DNA of 64,000 nt, taken from positions 127,001 through 191,000 of the forward strand of contig JACVTC010000207.1 of NCBI GenBank assembly GCA_016946835.1, given 5' to 3'. Position numbers and translations under genes: made by a program. The DNA comes from Neocallimastix lanati (nom. inval.) (lineage: Eukaryota; Neocallimastigomycota; Neocallimastigomycetes; Neocallimastigales; Neocallimastigaceae). Shown here piece after piece: positions 21,936-33,170 of this stretch (positions within the stretch are counted from its first letter, which is position 1; every line of letters starts with the position of its first letter). The notes under the pieces were generated by a model. That model saw only the letters and a program-made list of their open reading frames with translations. It did not search any database and was not told where the DNA came from.

Positions 21936-22212
21936 TAAGGTTATAAGGAAAATAATTATTTATCATTTTCCTTTTAACATGATTGTCAAAAAAAAAAAAT
22001 TATATAAAAATATTTTATTTTTTATTGACCTTTTTAATTTTTATTTATTTATTTATTTACTTATTTATTTATACATTTATTTCTTTTTTACTTAAAATTA
22101 TATTAAATTTTATGGCGTAATAATATAAATTTTAAAAGCCACAAATTAATAGATGGCTTATTAAAATTTCAAAAAAAAAAAATTGGAGAAATGGACCACA
22201 TTCATTTTTATG

Positions 22213-22482
22213 AAATTATATATTATATGAGAGGGAGGGCATATTATATATAAATTTTTTTATATAAATAAATAAATAAATAATTAAATAATAATTAAAT
22301 AAATATTTTATTATATAATAATTTCATAATTTAATATATATTTGATAATAAAAAATAAAAAAATAAAAAAATAAAAAAAATAAAAAAATAAAAAAATAAA
22401 AAAATTAAAAAAAATTAAAAAAAAAAAAAAAAAAAATAAAAAAGATTAAAAAAATAAAATACAAAAAAAATAAAATAAAATA
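22213..22482. other. Repeat edge and low-complexity tract
   Basis: 22213-22231 continues the sequence interrupted by MULE1 (matches 37903-37920). The rest is AT-rich with an AAAAAAT-unit run at 22350-22440. No gene is seen. Confidence 0.6.
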
Positions 22483-22860
22483 TGTTAGAATATAATATAT
22501 AATAAAATAGAATAAGAATAAAATAAGGGGTTAAGTTGTATATTGTGAAACACATGTGATAATAAGTTACATCTTTATAATTATAAATATTGTATTTATT
22601 TTAAATCATTCTTGTTCATATAATACGAAAATAAAAAGAGACTTATTCAATCAACCAAATAAAAAATAATAAATAAATAAAAAGTTAGCTGAATTTGATC
22701 AGCAACATAAATAAATAAATTATTTGAAGCTGAAAAGGGTCAGTCAAATATATTAAAATAAAATTATTTGGAGACGAAAAAGTTCGGTTAAATATATAAA
22801 TATAAAATAGAGCTGAAAAGAGTCAGCTAAAATATAAATAAAAAAAAAGTTAAAATGAAA
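22483..22860 (+). mobile_element. Remnant of an LTR element: LTR plus leader (fossil)
   Basis: Starts TGTTAGAATATAA, the same start as the Copia-2 LTR read on its own strand, and runs through a region of LTR-like composition ending near 22650. It is followed by leader-like sequence with three or four short units such as AGCTGAAAAGAGTCAGCT (22811-22828) and GCTGAATTTGATCAGC (22688-22703), each able to fold on itself. Copia-2 and the gag-bearing relic at 25-26 kb also have repeated stem-loop units in their leaders. No coding part follows in the same orientation. It is an old, broken piece; the family assignment to Copia is an inference. Confidence 0.5.
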
Positions 22861-24129
22861 TATCAAAGATTTAAAATAATTATAAATATGAATTAATTGC
22901 ATATCTTGGAAGAATAAAATAATAAACAACTGCAGATTATCTTATGATATAAACATATAAATATTTTAAATAAACAACAAATGTCATATAAGAGTAATTA
23001 CATTCTTGATATAAATTGCTTCACCCAACATAATCACAGTCTATAATATTTTAAGGCTAAGATAGTATTTATCAGAATTCTTTTTTACTATTAAATGATA
23101 AACATTCCTACAACATTATTCAAAATACAAAACCCTTATCAACATTTCAAAACCGAGGAGTTCATACAATATAAAATTAGTTTTACAATATTGTAATATA
23201 CCTTTATAGTTTCCAATAGAAATATGATAAACTTTGAAGTGTTAAGAAATTAATGATACCCATTTAATTCATTAGATACAAAAATTTATTAGAAAATATT
23301 CATAAATTTACTTTTGAATATTGCATGATGGCATAATGAAACTAAACATTTAATTGTAAAATAAATCATCAAAGGAAAAGACTATTAATAAAGATTGGAC
23401 GTTTTTATAATAATATTAAATTTAATTCATAAATATTAAATAACGTAAATAAAATTATTCAGAATAAATAAATTATGTCAGATATCTCATTGCTATATAT
23501 CCCCCTATTACTGTTATTCTCATTGTGATTTTGAAAATAAAATTCTTGTTATGAATTTTGTTGACAAAGATGTTAGTGAATATGAACTAAATCTTATTTA
23601 TATTACAATTAATTCAAGTACAATTGGTGCTTTCTACATTATAATCTTTATTGCATTAAATTAACTACAGGTACACTTGCAAAGACCGCCCATCAAAATG
23701 CTAAAATTATTTGTATTACTATTTTGATGGAATAATTTATTTATAAAGAAATTGAAATACTGTTGCTGTATATGCTAAAGAAATTAATGATAAAGTCACC
23801 ACAGATTGAAAGCAAGTAGGAGAATAATGAATATTACCTATTGATAACAATAATAGTGATTTTACTAATAATTTGAGATTCAATACTAGACTCTAACAAA
23901 GTCATAAAAAAAAAAAAAAAATCCGTATGTTCTATTCTACCAAGTGTTCTGACATTTTCTTTATTTGGTTTTAATAAATTAATGACTGGTTCATTTGATT
24001 GAGGTACTATTAACTTTTATACTAATATCAACATTTATACAGTAATGTTCTTTAATTTTTCAATTTCTTCATTAGCTACAATAAAGAAACTTAATATACC
24101 TGGTTGAACTGTACGTATGGTTAACACAT
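22861..24129. other. Decayed sequence, no gene recognised
   Basis: More complex than most spacers (for example 23030-23200 and 23500-23720) but without a lasting frame. Its complexity suggests old coding or element sequence, possibly the body of the LTR element whose leader lies at 22.5-22.9 kb. I could not place any motif. Confidence 0.35.
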
Positions 24130-24660
24130 ATTATTAATCAGACGTCCCAAGAGGTCACTCAAGAATCTGAAAATTATTATGAGGATAATATCAATCATCT
24201 ACTGCTCAATGTTCTACTTGGTGGACATGCAGTATATCGATTAGTACACGTGAATAGTACGAATCGGAAGCTATTCATAGATAGTTTATTTAATTAGTCA
24301 ACTATGGATACTGATCCTTACTTCGTAGGACTTGGGGTCTACCTTACCTGTAAGATCATTAGGATCACTTGTTCGTTTTAGCTACTCTTCGAATGGTATA
24401 GTAAGAATGCAACCGTTGCCATATACGTCCATATTCAAACGATAAGGTCAAACGAGAGGCGACTCTCTGTCGTTACCTCGGATACTACAGGATCAATGGA
24501 TGGTCGTAATACTACTAGTACTAGTACCAGTGCTCTTGATATTATTAAAGAAGAAATTTCAGAATCAATTCAGAATTTATTATCAAATTCCATTATATAT
24601 TTAAATTATATTTATGCAAATTTATATTTTTCAGCCAGTCGATATCAATAAGAATAAACC
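24130..24660 (+). other. Higher-GC decayed coding-like region
   Basis: A compositional island in which the plus strand shows coding-like stretches, one of about 55 codons near 24139-24295 with a Gln/Glu-rich start (SQEVTQESENYYED) and one near 24490-24600 (MDGRNTTSTSTSALDIIKEE). No family is recognised. It could be a decayed element gene or an old host gene. Confidence 0.3.
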
Positions 24661-24999
24661 TCCAAACTTATATCCCTTATAGTTAAATTCATTTGGAATA
24701 CTTCATTGATACATAATTATTACAATATTCCCAATCTTATTTATATATTATTCTCTTTTATTAGGCATTTATTTTAAAATAAAATTTACTTAAATACCTC
24801 ACCCCTATTTATATTTTCTACAATAAATCATAGTTAAATTATATCACTTTGAATTTTACAATATCACCCTATTACATTTTTGATTACTACAATTTATCAC
24901 TTCACATAACTATTTTAATATTTTTCCCTGATTTCTCTTACTAAATTATATATTTATTTTATTTATACCTTAAATATTGAAATTTATTCTCCTGCATCA

Positions 25000-25977
25000 C
25001 TATAAAAATGAAACAATTAAAATATAACAAATAGTAAATAGTATCAAATTTGAATTACTAAATAATATTGGATATAACCGTTTCTTGTTTTCTTGAATAA
25101 TTGCATTTAACTTAGGACAATTATACTGCAAATGTCCTGGATCGCTACAATATAAACAGGCTTTAATGGTAAGATTTTTCATTTTTTTTGTTAAGTCCTC
25201 TAATTCGTAGTCTTTATTTCTTTTTGGACTTCTAACTTCATAATTATCTCTTACTACCTTTCTGTTGTTTTGATAGTTATTCCTGATATTTATTCTGGGG
25301 TTGACAATTTCAGTTGAGTACTCTTTTGAGGGTCTCAAATTCATTACTCTATCAACCTTTTCGGCAATGTCAAACGCCCGAGTTAAAGAAATGTCATCCT
25401 TAAGGGAGACCCTTTTCCAAGCTTCTTCATTTTTCCTAAGAGCATCAATATAATCGAGAACACTGACACTCTTCTTCCTTTTCTTATCTAATTTCAAATA
25501 TATGGATCGGAAACGAGTATTAAAGTCTTTTACTCGCTGGTTTCTTTTAATTCTTAAGGCACGGAGCTCATGAAGTAATATATTCTGGTCTTCTTTAAGA
25601 CCATAAAAGGTTTCTAGTGCTTCTATAATTTCCTTTAAGGAAGGATTTTCATCCTTTTTCTTTTCTTCTGAATCGGATTCTTCTTCTTCGTCCTCACTTT
25701 CTGATTCAAAATCGGTAATGTAACTGTCAATTAAATCCTGGATAACTTCCCGAGGCTCTCCAGTAGACGTGAGTAAGCAGGCGGTAAAAATCGTTTTGGA
25801 ATCAGTAACTTCCTCAAGTTTTATCCATAATCGGATTTCTGATTCCCAAGATTTGATATCGAGATTTTCCTTTGAAATTTTCTCGATACCTTTTAATTCT
25901 TTTTTTAATTCTTTAAAATTAATTTTATTTTCAGCCATTTGAAAATTTAAAAATGGTATTAATGCTATGATATCCAA
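25000..25977 (-). mobile_element. Gag of a Ty3-like LTR element (fossil)
   Basis: A 325-residue open frame with a gag-like profile: a helical core (KSWESEIRLWIKLEEV through FNTRFRSIYLKLD), an acidic Ser/Glu stretch near residues 90-115, and a CCHC knuckle CLYCSDPGHLQYNC near residue 277. Placement in the Ty3/Gypsy group rests on the retrotransposon-gag-like core and is tentative. No protease or polymerase was seen next to it, so the element is incomplete and broken. The leader with repeats lies upstream at 26060-26245. Confidence 0.7.
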
Positions 25978-26059
25978 TTTAAAAATATGTTTACTTTAAA
26001 AATATATTTAATAACTATTAAAAAAAAAAAATAAATTTATCTTTGTTTTATAATAATAT

Positions 26060-26245
26060 AATGATGGACTCAGAAAACTCTCTGACAATCCAATTCTTTA
26101 TTCCAATAATAATTCAGACTCAGAATCTCTCTCTGAAAATCTGATAAATTAATTCAGACTCGAAAACACCCTTCGACAATCTGAAACAAAAAAAATTAAA
26201 ATTCAGACTCAAAAACGCAATTTGAAAATCTGAAGCTTTTTATTA
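26060..26245 (-). repeat. Leader stem-loop repeats of the gag-bearing relic
   Basis: Four units with the pattern TTCAGACTC, a spacer of about 15-25 bases, then AATCTGA occur in tandem. The arms TCAGA and TCTGA can pair, so each unit can fold into a small stem-loop. They sit directly upstream of the gag frame, the position of a retroelement leader. A packaging or dimer role is an inference. Confidence 0.65.
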
Positions 26246-27131
26246 TGAATTTTAATATTTATTATACTCTCTTAAGACACAGAATATGTATATCTTAATT
26301 TTTTTAATTTATTTGTAGTAAAAACTTCTTTATTTAATTTTATTTAATATATTTATTTCTTTTATTAAAATAATTAATATAACATAAAACAAATTGTATA
26401 AATACTTAAATAATAATAATAATATATATTTATTTTTATTTTTTTTTTTTTTGTATATATTTATTTTTCTATTAATTCTTTGCCTTAATATTTAATGAAA
26501 TATTAAATAAAAAGTTAAAATACAAGCCAAACTATATAGTGTTGAACCATCAAATATATAACTGTTAACCCTTCTTACAATAAGTCCTCTTAACTCTTTA
26601 TTGATAAGTTGATAATGTCGATTGTTAATTACTAAGAGACTTAATAAAAAGAAGGTAGCAATATTAAATACTTTTTAATTTGGTTAACTTATTGTTAGTA
26701 ATAAAGAAGATAATAACGTATCCTTCCCAGTATCAACAAGATCAAAACAATAAAGTATTATGTGTGGGTGCTCAACTATCCGGCGTAGAGAGTTGTAAGA
26801 CAGCTTATTTATATTTTTCTATTTAATTAAAATTTAATTAATTATATAACGAATGATAGAAAATTTAACACACACAAAAAAAATTTCAATTATAAAAATT
26901 TCAATAAAAAAAATTTCAATTATAAAAGTTTCAATTATAAAAAAAAATTTAATATACTTATTTGAAAATTAATAATAATAATCCAATTATATATATCCTA
27001 TGTATATATTTTTTACATGTATATATAAAAAAAAATAAGATAAACTTTTAAACATAAAAAAAAAATTACAATTTATTATTTAGAATTATTAATTATAGAA
27101 AAAAAAATTTTTTATTTATATAATTTATTCT
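26246..27131. other. Spacer, possibly containing an LTR remnant
   Basis: The stretch 26515-26810 is more complex than spacer (for example GTGTGGGTGCTCAACTATCC at 26761) and lies where a 5' LTR of the gag-bearing relic would be expected, but I found no matching second copy. The rest is AT-rich with AAAATTTCAATTATA repeats near 26880-26950. Confidence 0.35.
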
Positions 27132-27136
27132 TATTT

Positions 27137-27377
27137 TATTAAACACCAAAAACAAATATTGAGAAAATTAGATATATTTTTAGAGTAGTATTTTATATAT
27201 AATACTTAATATTTAATTTTATTTATCTTTATTTTTTACGATTACAAAAGTGTATATTTTTAACAAGGTTACATTTTATTTCTTTTATAATTTTGTTTAA
27301 ATATAATAATATTCTGATTGGGTAAATTATATTAAGATCATTATTAAGTATTTATTTTTTTTTTTTATATTCTAACA
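27137..27377 (-). repeat. Copia-2 3' LTR
   Basis: The LTR is 241 bp and nearly identical to 33205-33443. A C-rich tract (TTCCTCCTAAAAT at 27378-27390) beside it is the complement of the purine-rich tract, marking this as the 3' LTR. Confidence 0.92.
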
Positions 27378-27430
27378 TTCCTCCTAAAATATGACTTTCC
27401 TAAAATGTCATATTTTTTATTTATATTATT

Positions 27431-28882
27431 TCAAATAAAATATAAATCATCAATTTTTGTTAATAAGGAATTTCTAAATTTATCCATTAATGGCCCATTT
27501 AAATACTTCGTAAACCCATCAACGAGATTGTTTTCAGATTTTATATATTTAAGATAGATTTTATTTTCTTTGACTATTTCTCTTATGTAATGAACTCTAA
27601 TGTCTACATGTTTAGTTTTTGGGTTGATAGTTTGATTTTTAGCATTATAAATAGCTGCTTTATTGTCAACATTTACTTCAATATTTTTAATATTTAAGTT
27701 CAATTCTTCGAATAAATTTAAGTACCATATACATTGTTTACCGCATTCACTAAGACTGTAGTATTCGGACTCGGCTGTTGAAGTCGATATGGATTTTTGT
27801 AACTTTGAACACCAGCTTGTTGGTGCACCACCAAATGTTATTAAGAATCCTGTTGTTGAACGTCTAGTTTCCAAGTCACCTCCGTAATCCGAATCGACAT
27901 ATGCTTTAACATTCGGATTATTTGTGAAATTTATTCCAAATTTTTTAGTTCCTTTTAAATATCTTAATATTCTCATTACGTTATTCCAGTCTTCCATATT
28001 TGGTTCCTTTGCTCTTCTAGCTGCTTTTGATACTGAGAAGATAATGTCGGGTCTTGTACATATACTGAGATATAATAAATTTCCTATTATGCTTCTATAT
28101 TTTGTTTCATCTACTTTTACCTTCCTAAGATCTTCATTTTCAATTGGAGTCATAATTCTAAGAGGTGTACAATTTTTCATATTAAACTTAGAAAGTAATT
28201 CATCTATATATCTGTGTTGATGTAAAAAGTAATCATTTTTATGTTTTATAAATTTTATTCCAATAATATAATCAACATTACCTATATCTTTCATTTTGAA
28301 CTTTTTCTCAATTAATATTTTTACACTTTCTATTGTTTTCTTTGATCCTGATATTAAAATATCATCCACATATATAGCTAACATACTTAAAAGTTTTCTT
28401 TTGTTAAATTTAACGTACAGACAAGGTTCACTTATAAGTCTTTTATATCCAATTTTTATTAGATAGCCATTTAATTTATCATTCCACTTGGCACCACTTT
28501 GTTTCAGTCCATATATTGCCTTCTTCAATTTCCAAAATTTCTTATTGTAATCTTCATGTCTTTTGGGTGGTTTCATATACAAATCTTCATTTAATTCAGC
28601 ATTTAAATAGACGGCAGTTATATCTATTTGGTTTATTTCAAAATTGTTCTGAGTGGCAATCGCTGTAAAGATTCTTATTGAATCCTGTTTTAAGGTAGGT
28701 GCAAAGGTTTCTTTATAATCTATGCCGTATTCTTGAGTAAATCCCTTTGCTACTAATCTTGATTTTCTTTTGATTATTTCACCATTTGAGTTTCGTTTGA
28801 ATTTGAAAATCCATCTTGATGATATTAAGTTTGCGTTCTTAGGTATTTTATCAATTGTTTCATATACTTTTAGATTTCTCAT
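27431..28882 (-). CDS. Copia-2 reverse transcriptase and RNase H (fossil part)
   Basis: A 483-residue open stretch. Reverse transcriptase starts with the conserved segment RWIFKFKRNSNGE, passes QIDITAVYLNAEL and KAIYGLKQSG, and carries the catalytic YVDDILISG. RNase H shows KAYVDSDYGGDLETRRST, WCSKLQKS and STAESEYYSLSEC. It is about the length expected for these two domains of a Copia polyprotein. It belongs to the broken element Copia-2 and shares its orientation with the integrase and gag parts to the right. Confidence 0.92.
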   Translation of the reverse strand: MRNLKVYETIDKIPKNANLISSRWIFKFKRNSNGEIIKRKSRLVAKGFTQEYGIDYKETFAPTLKQDSIRIFTAIATQNNFEINQIDITAVYLNAELNEDLYMKPPKRHEDYNKKFWKLKKAIYGLKQSGAKWNDKLNGYLIKIGYKRLISEPCLYVKFNKRKLLSMLAIYVDDILISGSKKTIESVKILIEKKFKMKDIGNVDYIIGIKFIKHKNDYFLHQHRYIDELLSKFNMKNCTPLRIMTPIENEDLRKVKVDETKYRSIIGNLLYLSICTRPDIIFSVSKAARRAKEPNMEDWNNVMRILRYLKGTKKFGINFTNNPNVKAYVDSDYGGDLETRRSTTGFLITFGGAPTSWCSKLQKSISTSTAESEYYSLSECGKQCIWYLNLFEELNLNIKNIEVNVDNKAAIYNAKNQTINPKTKHVDIRVHYIREIVKENKIYLKYIKSENNLVDGFTKYLNGPLMDKFRNSLLTKIDDLYFI

Positions 28883-28960
28883 ATTGTTGAGTTCATTATC
28901 GACTGATTTTAACCATTCATTTTTATCATTTAAATTAAAGATATCATCATAATTATTTGG

Positions 28961-30571
28961 TTAGCGTAATTCTTTTAATAATTTTTGTTTTTTGTTATTT
29001 GAATTTAATATTAAGTTTTCATTTCTATTTCTTTTTCCTAAATGTATAGAAGATTCTATGTTAAATAATTTGTTATTCGTTAAGTTATTAATGATTCGTT
29101 GTTCATTGTTGTTGTCGTTATTATTGTTTGAGTTATATTTGTCTGTATTTAAATTATTATGATTGTTTTTATTACTGACAGTGATCATATTGTCGTTTTG
29201 ATTAATATTTTTATTTATTTTGTTATTATTGCTGTTGGTAGTGTTGTTGTTGCTGTTTGTGTTATCGTTGTTATTAATTTTATTGTTACTTGTGTTATTG
29301 TTATTATTATTGTTGTTGTTGTTAATGTTATTATCTTGAGATTCTATATTATTATTATAATCTTTGTTTTGATTATTATTAATATTTTTGATGTTGTTGT
29401 TATTGTTGTTTCTTCTTTTGTTATATGTTCTTTTATTTTTTATTTGAATGTTTTTACTTGGTATATTATTTTCATTTATTTGAGTATTATTGTCTAATAT
29501 TTGAATATTATTTGACTTATTGTAATTATATTGATAATACGGATTATTATTGTTAGTATTATTGAAGTCTTTGCCGTGGTTTATATCATATGTGTTATCA
29601 TAAAAATAGGTATTATCATTCCTCCTTATTATATTATTGAGAATAAAATTTGAGATGTCATTATCGCAATGAGATAAATGTGAATTTCCTGGTGTAAATT
29701 CAAAGAATTCAACATTTCGTGAAATTATAATTTTATTATTTGTTATATCAAGAATTTTGTATGCTGTGGGATTATCAACATACCCTAAGAATATGCCAGG
29801 AGATGAATTATTTTGAAATTTGGTACGGAATAGTTTTGGAACGTAATAAAAAACTTTACATCCGAAGACACGTATGTTTGAATAATCAACTTTGTTATTG
29901 GTTAGAAGTTCATATGGGATTTTATTACAAATCCCTTTATGAGGGATTCGATTATGAATGTAGTTGGAAGTAGAGACGGCGTCTTCCCAAAATTGTAAGC
30001 TAAGTTTTGCGTCATTTAACATTGACTTTGCAGAATTGATTATAGTGCCGTTGAATCGCTCAATCCTACCATTTTGTTGTGGGTGGTAGGGAACAGTAAA
30101 TTGATGTTGTATTCCAAAGTCAATGCAGAATTGTTTGAAATTTTTGTTGTTAAATTCGGTGCCATTATCTGTACGGATATATTGAATTCTTTTGTTAAAT
30201 TGATTTTTTATTTTATTAAACCAATTATGGAAGTGATAGAAAGTTTCTGATTTACTCTTCATAAATAGAGTCCACCCAAATCTTGAATGGTCATCCAAAA
30301 TGGTTAAGATATATTTATTGTTATAGATAGAGTTTTGTATTGGACCTATAAGATCCATGTGTATGAGTTGAAATATATTTTTGGCTCTATTATGTGATAA
30401 TTTGAAGGGCTTATTTTTAAGTTTTGAATAACTACAAATAGGGCACTTTGAGTTTATGTTGATTTTTAAAATTTTATTTTTGATACTATTGATATTAAAA
30501 TGGGCAAAACGACGATGCCATAAATTTAGTTTATCAATTGATTTTAAATGTGTATAATTGATTTCAACCAA
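28961..30571 (-). CDS. Copia-2 integrase region (fossil part)
   Basis: A 536-residue open stretch. It begins with the HHCC zinc finger (LWHRRFAHFN ... CPICSYSKL), then the integrase core with IHMDLIGPI, YIRTDNGTEF and HPQQNGRIERFNGTI, and the conserved RVFGCKVFYYVP and GIFLGYVDN segments. The last ~220 residues are an Asn-rich low-complexity linker. Integrase would join the cDNA to the target. The Asn-rich linker parallels the Asn/Glu/Lys-rich linker in Copia-1. Confidence 0.92.
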   Translation of the reverse strand: MVEINYTHLKSIDKLNLWHRRFAHFNINSIKNKILKININSKCPICSYSKLKNKPFKLSHNRAKNIFQLIHMDLIGPIQNSIYNNKYILTILDDHSRFGWTLFMKSKSETFYHFHNWFNKIKNQFNKRIQYIRTDNGTEFNNKNFKQFCIDFGIQHQFTVPYHPQQNGRIERFNGTIINSAKSMLNDAKLSLQFWEDAVSTSNYIHNRIPHKGICNKIPYELLTNNKVDYSNIRVFGCKVFYYVPKLFRTKFQNNSSPGIFLGYVDNPTAYKILDITNNKIIISRNVEFFEFTPGNSHLSHCDNDISNFILNNIIRRNDNTYFYDNTYDINHGKDFNNTNNNNPYYQYNYNKSNNIQILDNNTQINENNIPSKNIQIKNKRTYNKRRNNNNNNIKNINNNQNKDYNNNIESQDNNINNNNNNNNNNTSNNKINNNDNTNSNNNTTNSNNNKINKNINQNDNMITVSNKNNHNNLNTDKYNSNNNNDNNNEQRIINNLTNNKLFNIESSIHLGKRNRNENLILNSNNKKQKLLKELR

Positions 30572-30877
30572 ATTATTATTATGTTGGTTGTTTTGAAAAT
30601 TTAATGGTTGAGTTGAAATCCAAAATTTAAATGTATTGGATTGGTTTGATTTAATTGATAATATTCTTTGATTGTGTTCGTCATAAATTAGTGCATATGA
30701 TTTATTATTAGTATTATTGAAAATTATTTTGTATCCTTGTTGTGTAAGATTTCCAATTGATAATAAATTTTTATTTATTTTTGGTGAGTAATAAACATTC
30801 TTAATGATTATTTTGTAATTACTAATGTATCCTATGAGATCTCCTTTAAATTGTGTTGATATAACTTGATTATTAGC

Positions 30878-31102
30878 TCAATAAACTTTGTCATTGCACT
30901 TTTGAATATTATGTAATTTATTTAAATGACCAGTAATATTTATTGATGCGCCGGAGTCCAATATCCAACACATCATTTCTTTTTGTTTATTTTCTTCGTT
31001 TTGTTTATTTATTTCGGCAAAATTAATATCAAGATTTTCTTGAGAATTGTAATCCTTGGTAAAAGCATCGGCATAGCTTGTGTCGTACCTTTCTTTTTCC
31101 AT
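30878..31102 (-). CDS. Copia-2 protease start (fossil part)
   Basis: A short open stretch with MCWILDSGASINITGH, the active-site DSGA motif of a Copia aspartic protease, preceded by a Glu/Asn-rich spacer. It lies between gag and integrase as expected. The region from here to the integrase is part of the broken element. Confidence 0.8.
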   Translation of the reverse strand: MEKERYDTSYADAFTKDYNSQENLDINFAEINKQNEENKQKEMMCWILDSGASINITGHLNKLHNIQKCNDKVY

Positions 31103-31123
31103 GAAATTTGCATAATTTCTACG

Positions 31124-32112
31124 TTAATTATATTTTCTTTTAAAATTATTTCTTCTTCTTTTGAAAATTTTTCTTCTTTTGTTATTATTTTTATCATCTT
31201 TTCTATTTTTACAGTCAAAAAAGAAATGGCACCATTTACCACAGTAATTACATCTACCATTTTTGGTCTTTTTAGTAGATGTTTTTATTTTAGTAAGTTT
31301 TTTCTTGTTTGTATTAATGTTAGTATTATTTTCTATTGAAAATATATTTTTATTATTTTGATTATTTGTTAAGGATTCTTTTAGGTTTGATGAGATTATT
31401 TCAGGCAATACATCCTTAACATATTCACTACATTTATTCCAATCATTTTTAAATTGGAACACATTAATCCAACGGAGTTCTTCTGGGAGGCTTCTGTTAA
31501 GGATGCCCACTTTAACACTTGATTCAATGTCATTATCTATTTTCTCGAGTTCATCAAGAGTGTTCTGTAGTTCAGCAATAAATATATTAATGTCTATTTC
31601 TGGGTTATACTTCAAATTATCGAGTTTGGTTTTAAGTTCTAATTTACTCGTGTTAATGTTTTTGGTAAGGATCTTTTTAGAATCTTCCACAATTCAAAGG
31701 CGGTTTTATTTGATCCTTGCACAATGTCTTGAGTTTTTTCTCCAATACTGTTTAGGACGATCCATTTTGTTGTGATATCGTTATTGATATCAACTACATT
31801 GGTGTTTTTGTCATACACCAATGTGTCATCAAATTCATCTTCGATATACTCAGATAGGTCATCTTGTATATCTCTTTTCCTTAATTTCTTAACCTTTTCT
31901 TTGGTGATATAGCCAATTAGGTTGTTAATTGATAATAGATGAAGGATTTTGGTTCTCCATCTATTATAGTTTTCAGTATTTAATTCAACTACCCTGTTAA
32001 AATTTTCAGAGTAGTTAAATTTAATTGTTGGCCTGATATCAATGGGTTCTTCAATGGTAATTACTTCATTTCTATTGTTTCTTCTTGTGTTAGCCATTGT
32101 GGAGAGTTTCAA
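31124..32112 (-). CDS. Copia-2 gag region (fossil part)
   Basis: Two overlapping open stretches cover gag. The N-terminal part holds FNRVVELNTENYNRWRTKIL and NGT-like Copia gag core sequence. The C-terminal part holds helical sequence and a zinc knuckle CNYCGKWCHFFFDC followed by a basic tail. The product would package the element RNA. It is part of the broken element. Confidence 0.85.
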
Positions 32113-32599
32113 ATTAATTTATTTTTTTTTTTTTTTTAATAATTTATTAATATTTTATATTATGTGAATATTTTTTAAAGAATAATTGATGAGAGATATG
32201 TTGTATATCTGGATTGTTTATTTATACATATTCAATATATTGATTAAAATCTTATTCTATTTTCATTAAATAAATGTAAATTGAAATATATATTGTTTAA
32301 TATTTGTATGATGATTTATAATAAACTTTAATAATATATATTTTTTGATAATTGGTTAAGTTATATTTATTACTTAATAAAAAAGGGTTATAAAATAATA
32401 TATTTCAGAATTATGATTGGTTTCTATTTTTATCTTATTTTTAAAGTAATATTTTCATTATGCCATTTGAAATTAATTTAATTAAACCTTTATATTATTG
32501 GTTTTTTATGTTTGAAAAAGGTATTTATACTTGATTTACATTTATTAATATTGGAATTAAAAATATATATATTTTTTTATTTTTATTGTTAATAATTGA

Positions 32600-32860
32600 C
32601 CATATGATTTTCAGTTCATATTATAATTTGACTGACTATACTATTTTTACAGTTCAAATTAATTATTTGACTAACCATATGATTTTCAGTTCAAATTATA
32701 ATTGACTGACTATTTTATTACTTTATTTTTATTACTATTTTTTATTTTATTTCAATATAAAATTTTATTGATTATACTAATTTTCAGTTCAAATTATAAT
32801 TGACTGACTATATTATTTTTTTTTCAGTTCGAATTATAATTTGACTGACTATAATATATA
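32600..32860 (-). repeat. Copia-2 leader stem-loop repeats
   Basis: Five imperfect units with the core CAGTTCAAATTATAATTGAC followed by TGACTAT occur between gag and the primer-binding site. In each, CAGT(T)CAA can pair with TTGACTG around an AT loop. Units start near 32614, 32651, 32686, 32784 and 32825. Confidence 0.8.
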
Positions 32861-33170
32861 TGTATATTTTTATATACAATGAATGAATAATGATATTATT
32901 AAATTATATTAATTCTTCATTAATTTATTTTTTTTTTTTTTAAAATATTTTTGATAATATATTTTGATTCAATTATTATGAAAATAACAAAATTAATTAT
33001 ATAGATTCATAATTAATTAAATTATTTCTTTGATAATTCAAAATTAGATGTTATTATTGATAAATATAAAAATGATTTTTAATATTAAAAATAAGAAAGT
33101 GTTAGTTCAATTTATTTATAAGATGAATATATTTATATATATTAATTAGGTAAATTATAACTTAACTTAT

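Larger units (their letters stand above)
18186..22203 (-). mobile_element. MULE1, complete Mutator-like DNA transposon
   Basis: A 4018-bp element. The left end GGGAGAGGTCCAAAACGCC and the reverse complement of the right end GAATGTGGTCCATTTCTCC form imperfect terminal inverted repeats; both continue into CAATTTTTTT and are AT-rich beyond. A 9-bp target duplication ATTTTTATG flanks it (18177-18185 and 22204-22212). The size of the duplication and the FLYWCH/MULE transposase inside agree with Mutator-like elements. The flanks rejoin to match 37860-37920 without the element, a preserved empty site. Inside are a transposase gene, subterminal tandem repeats (18419-18780) and a higher-GC tRNA-like island (20985-21345). 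The transposase frame is intact, so the element may be active or recently active. Confidence 0.88.
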
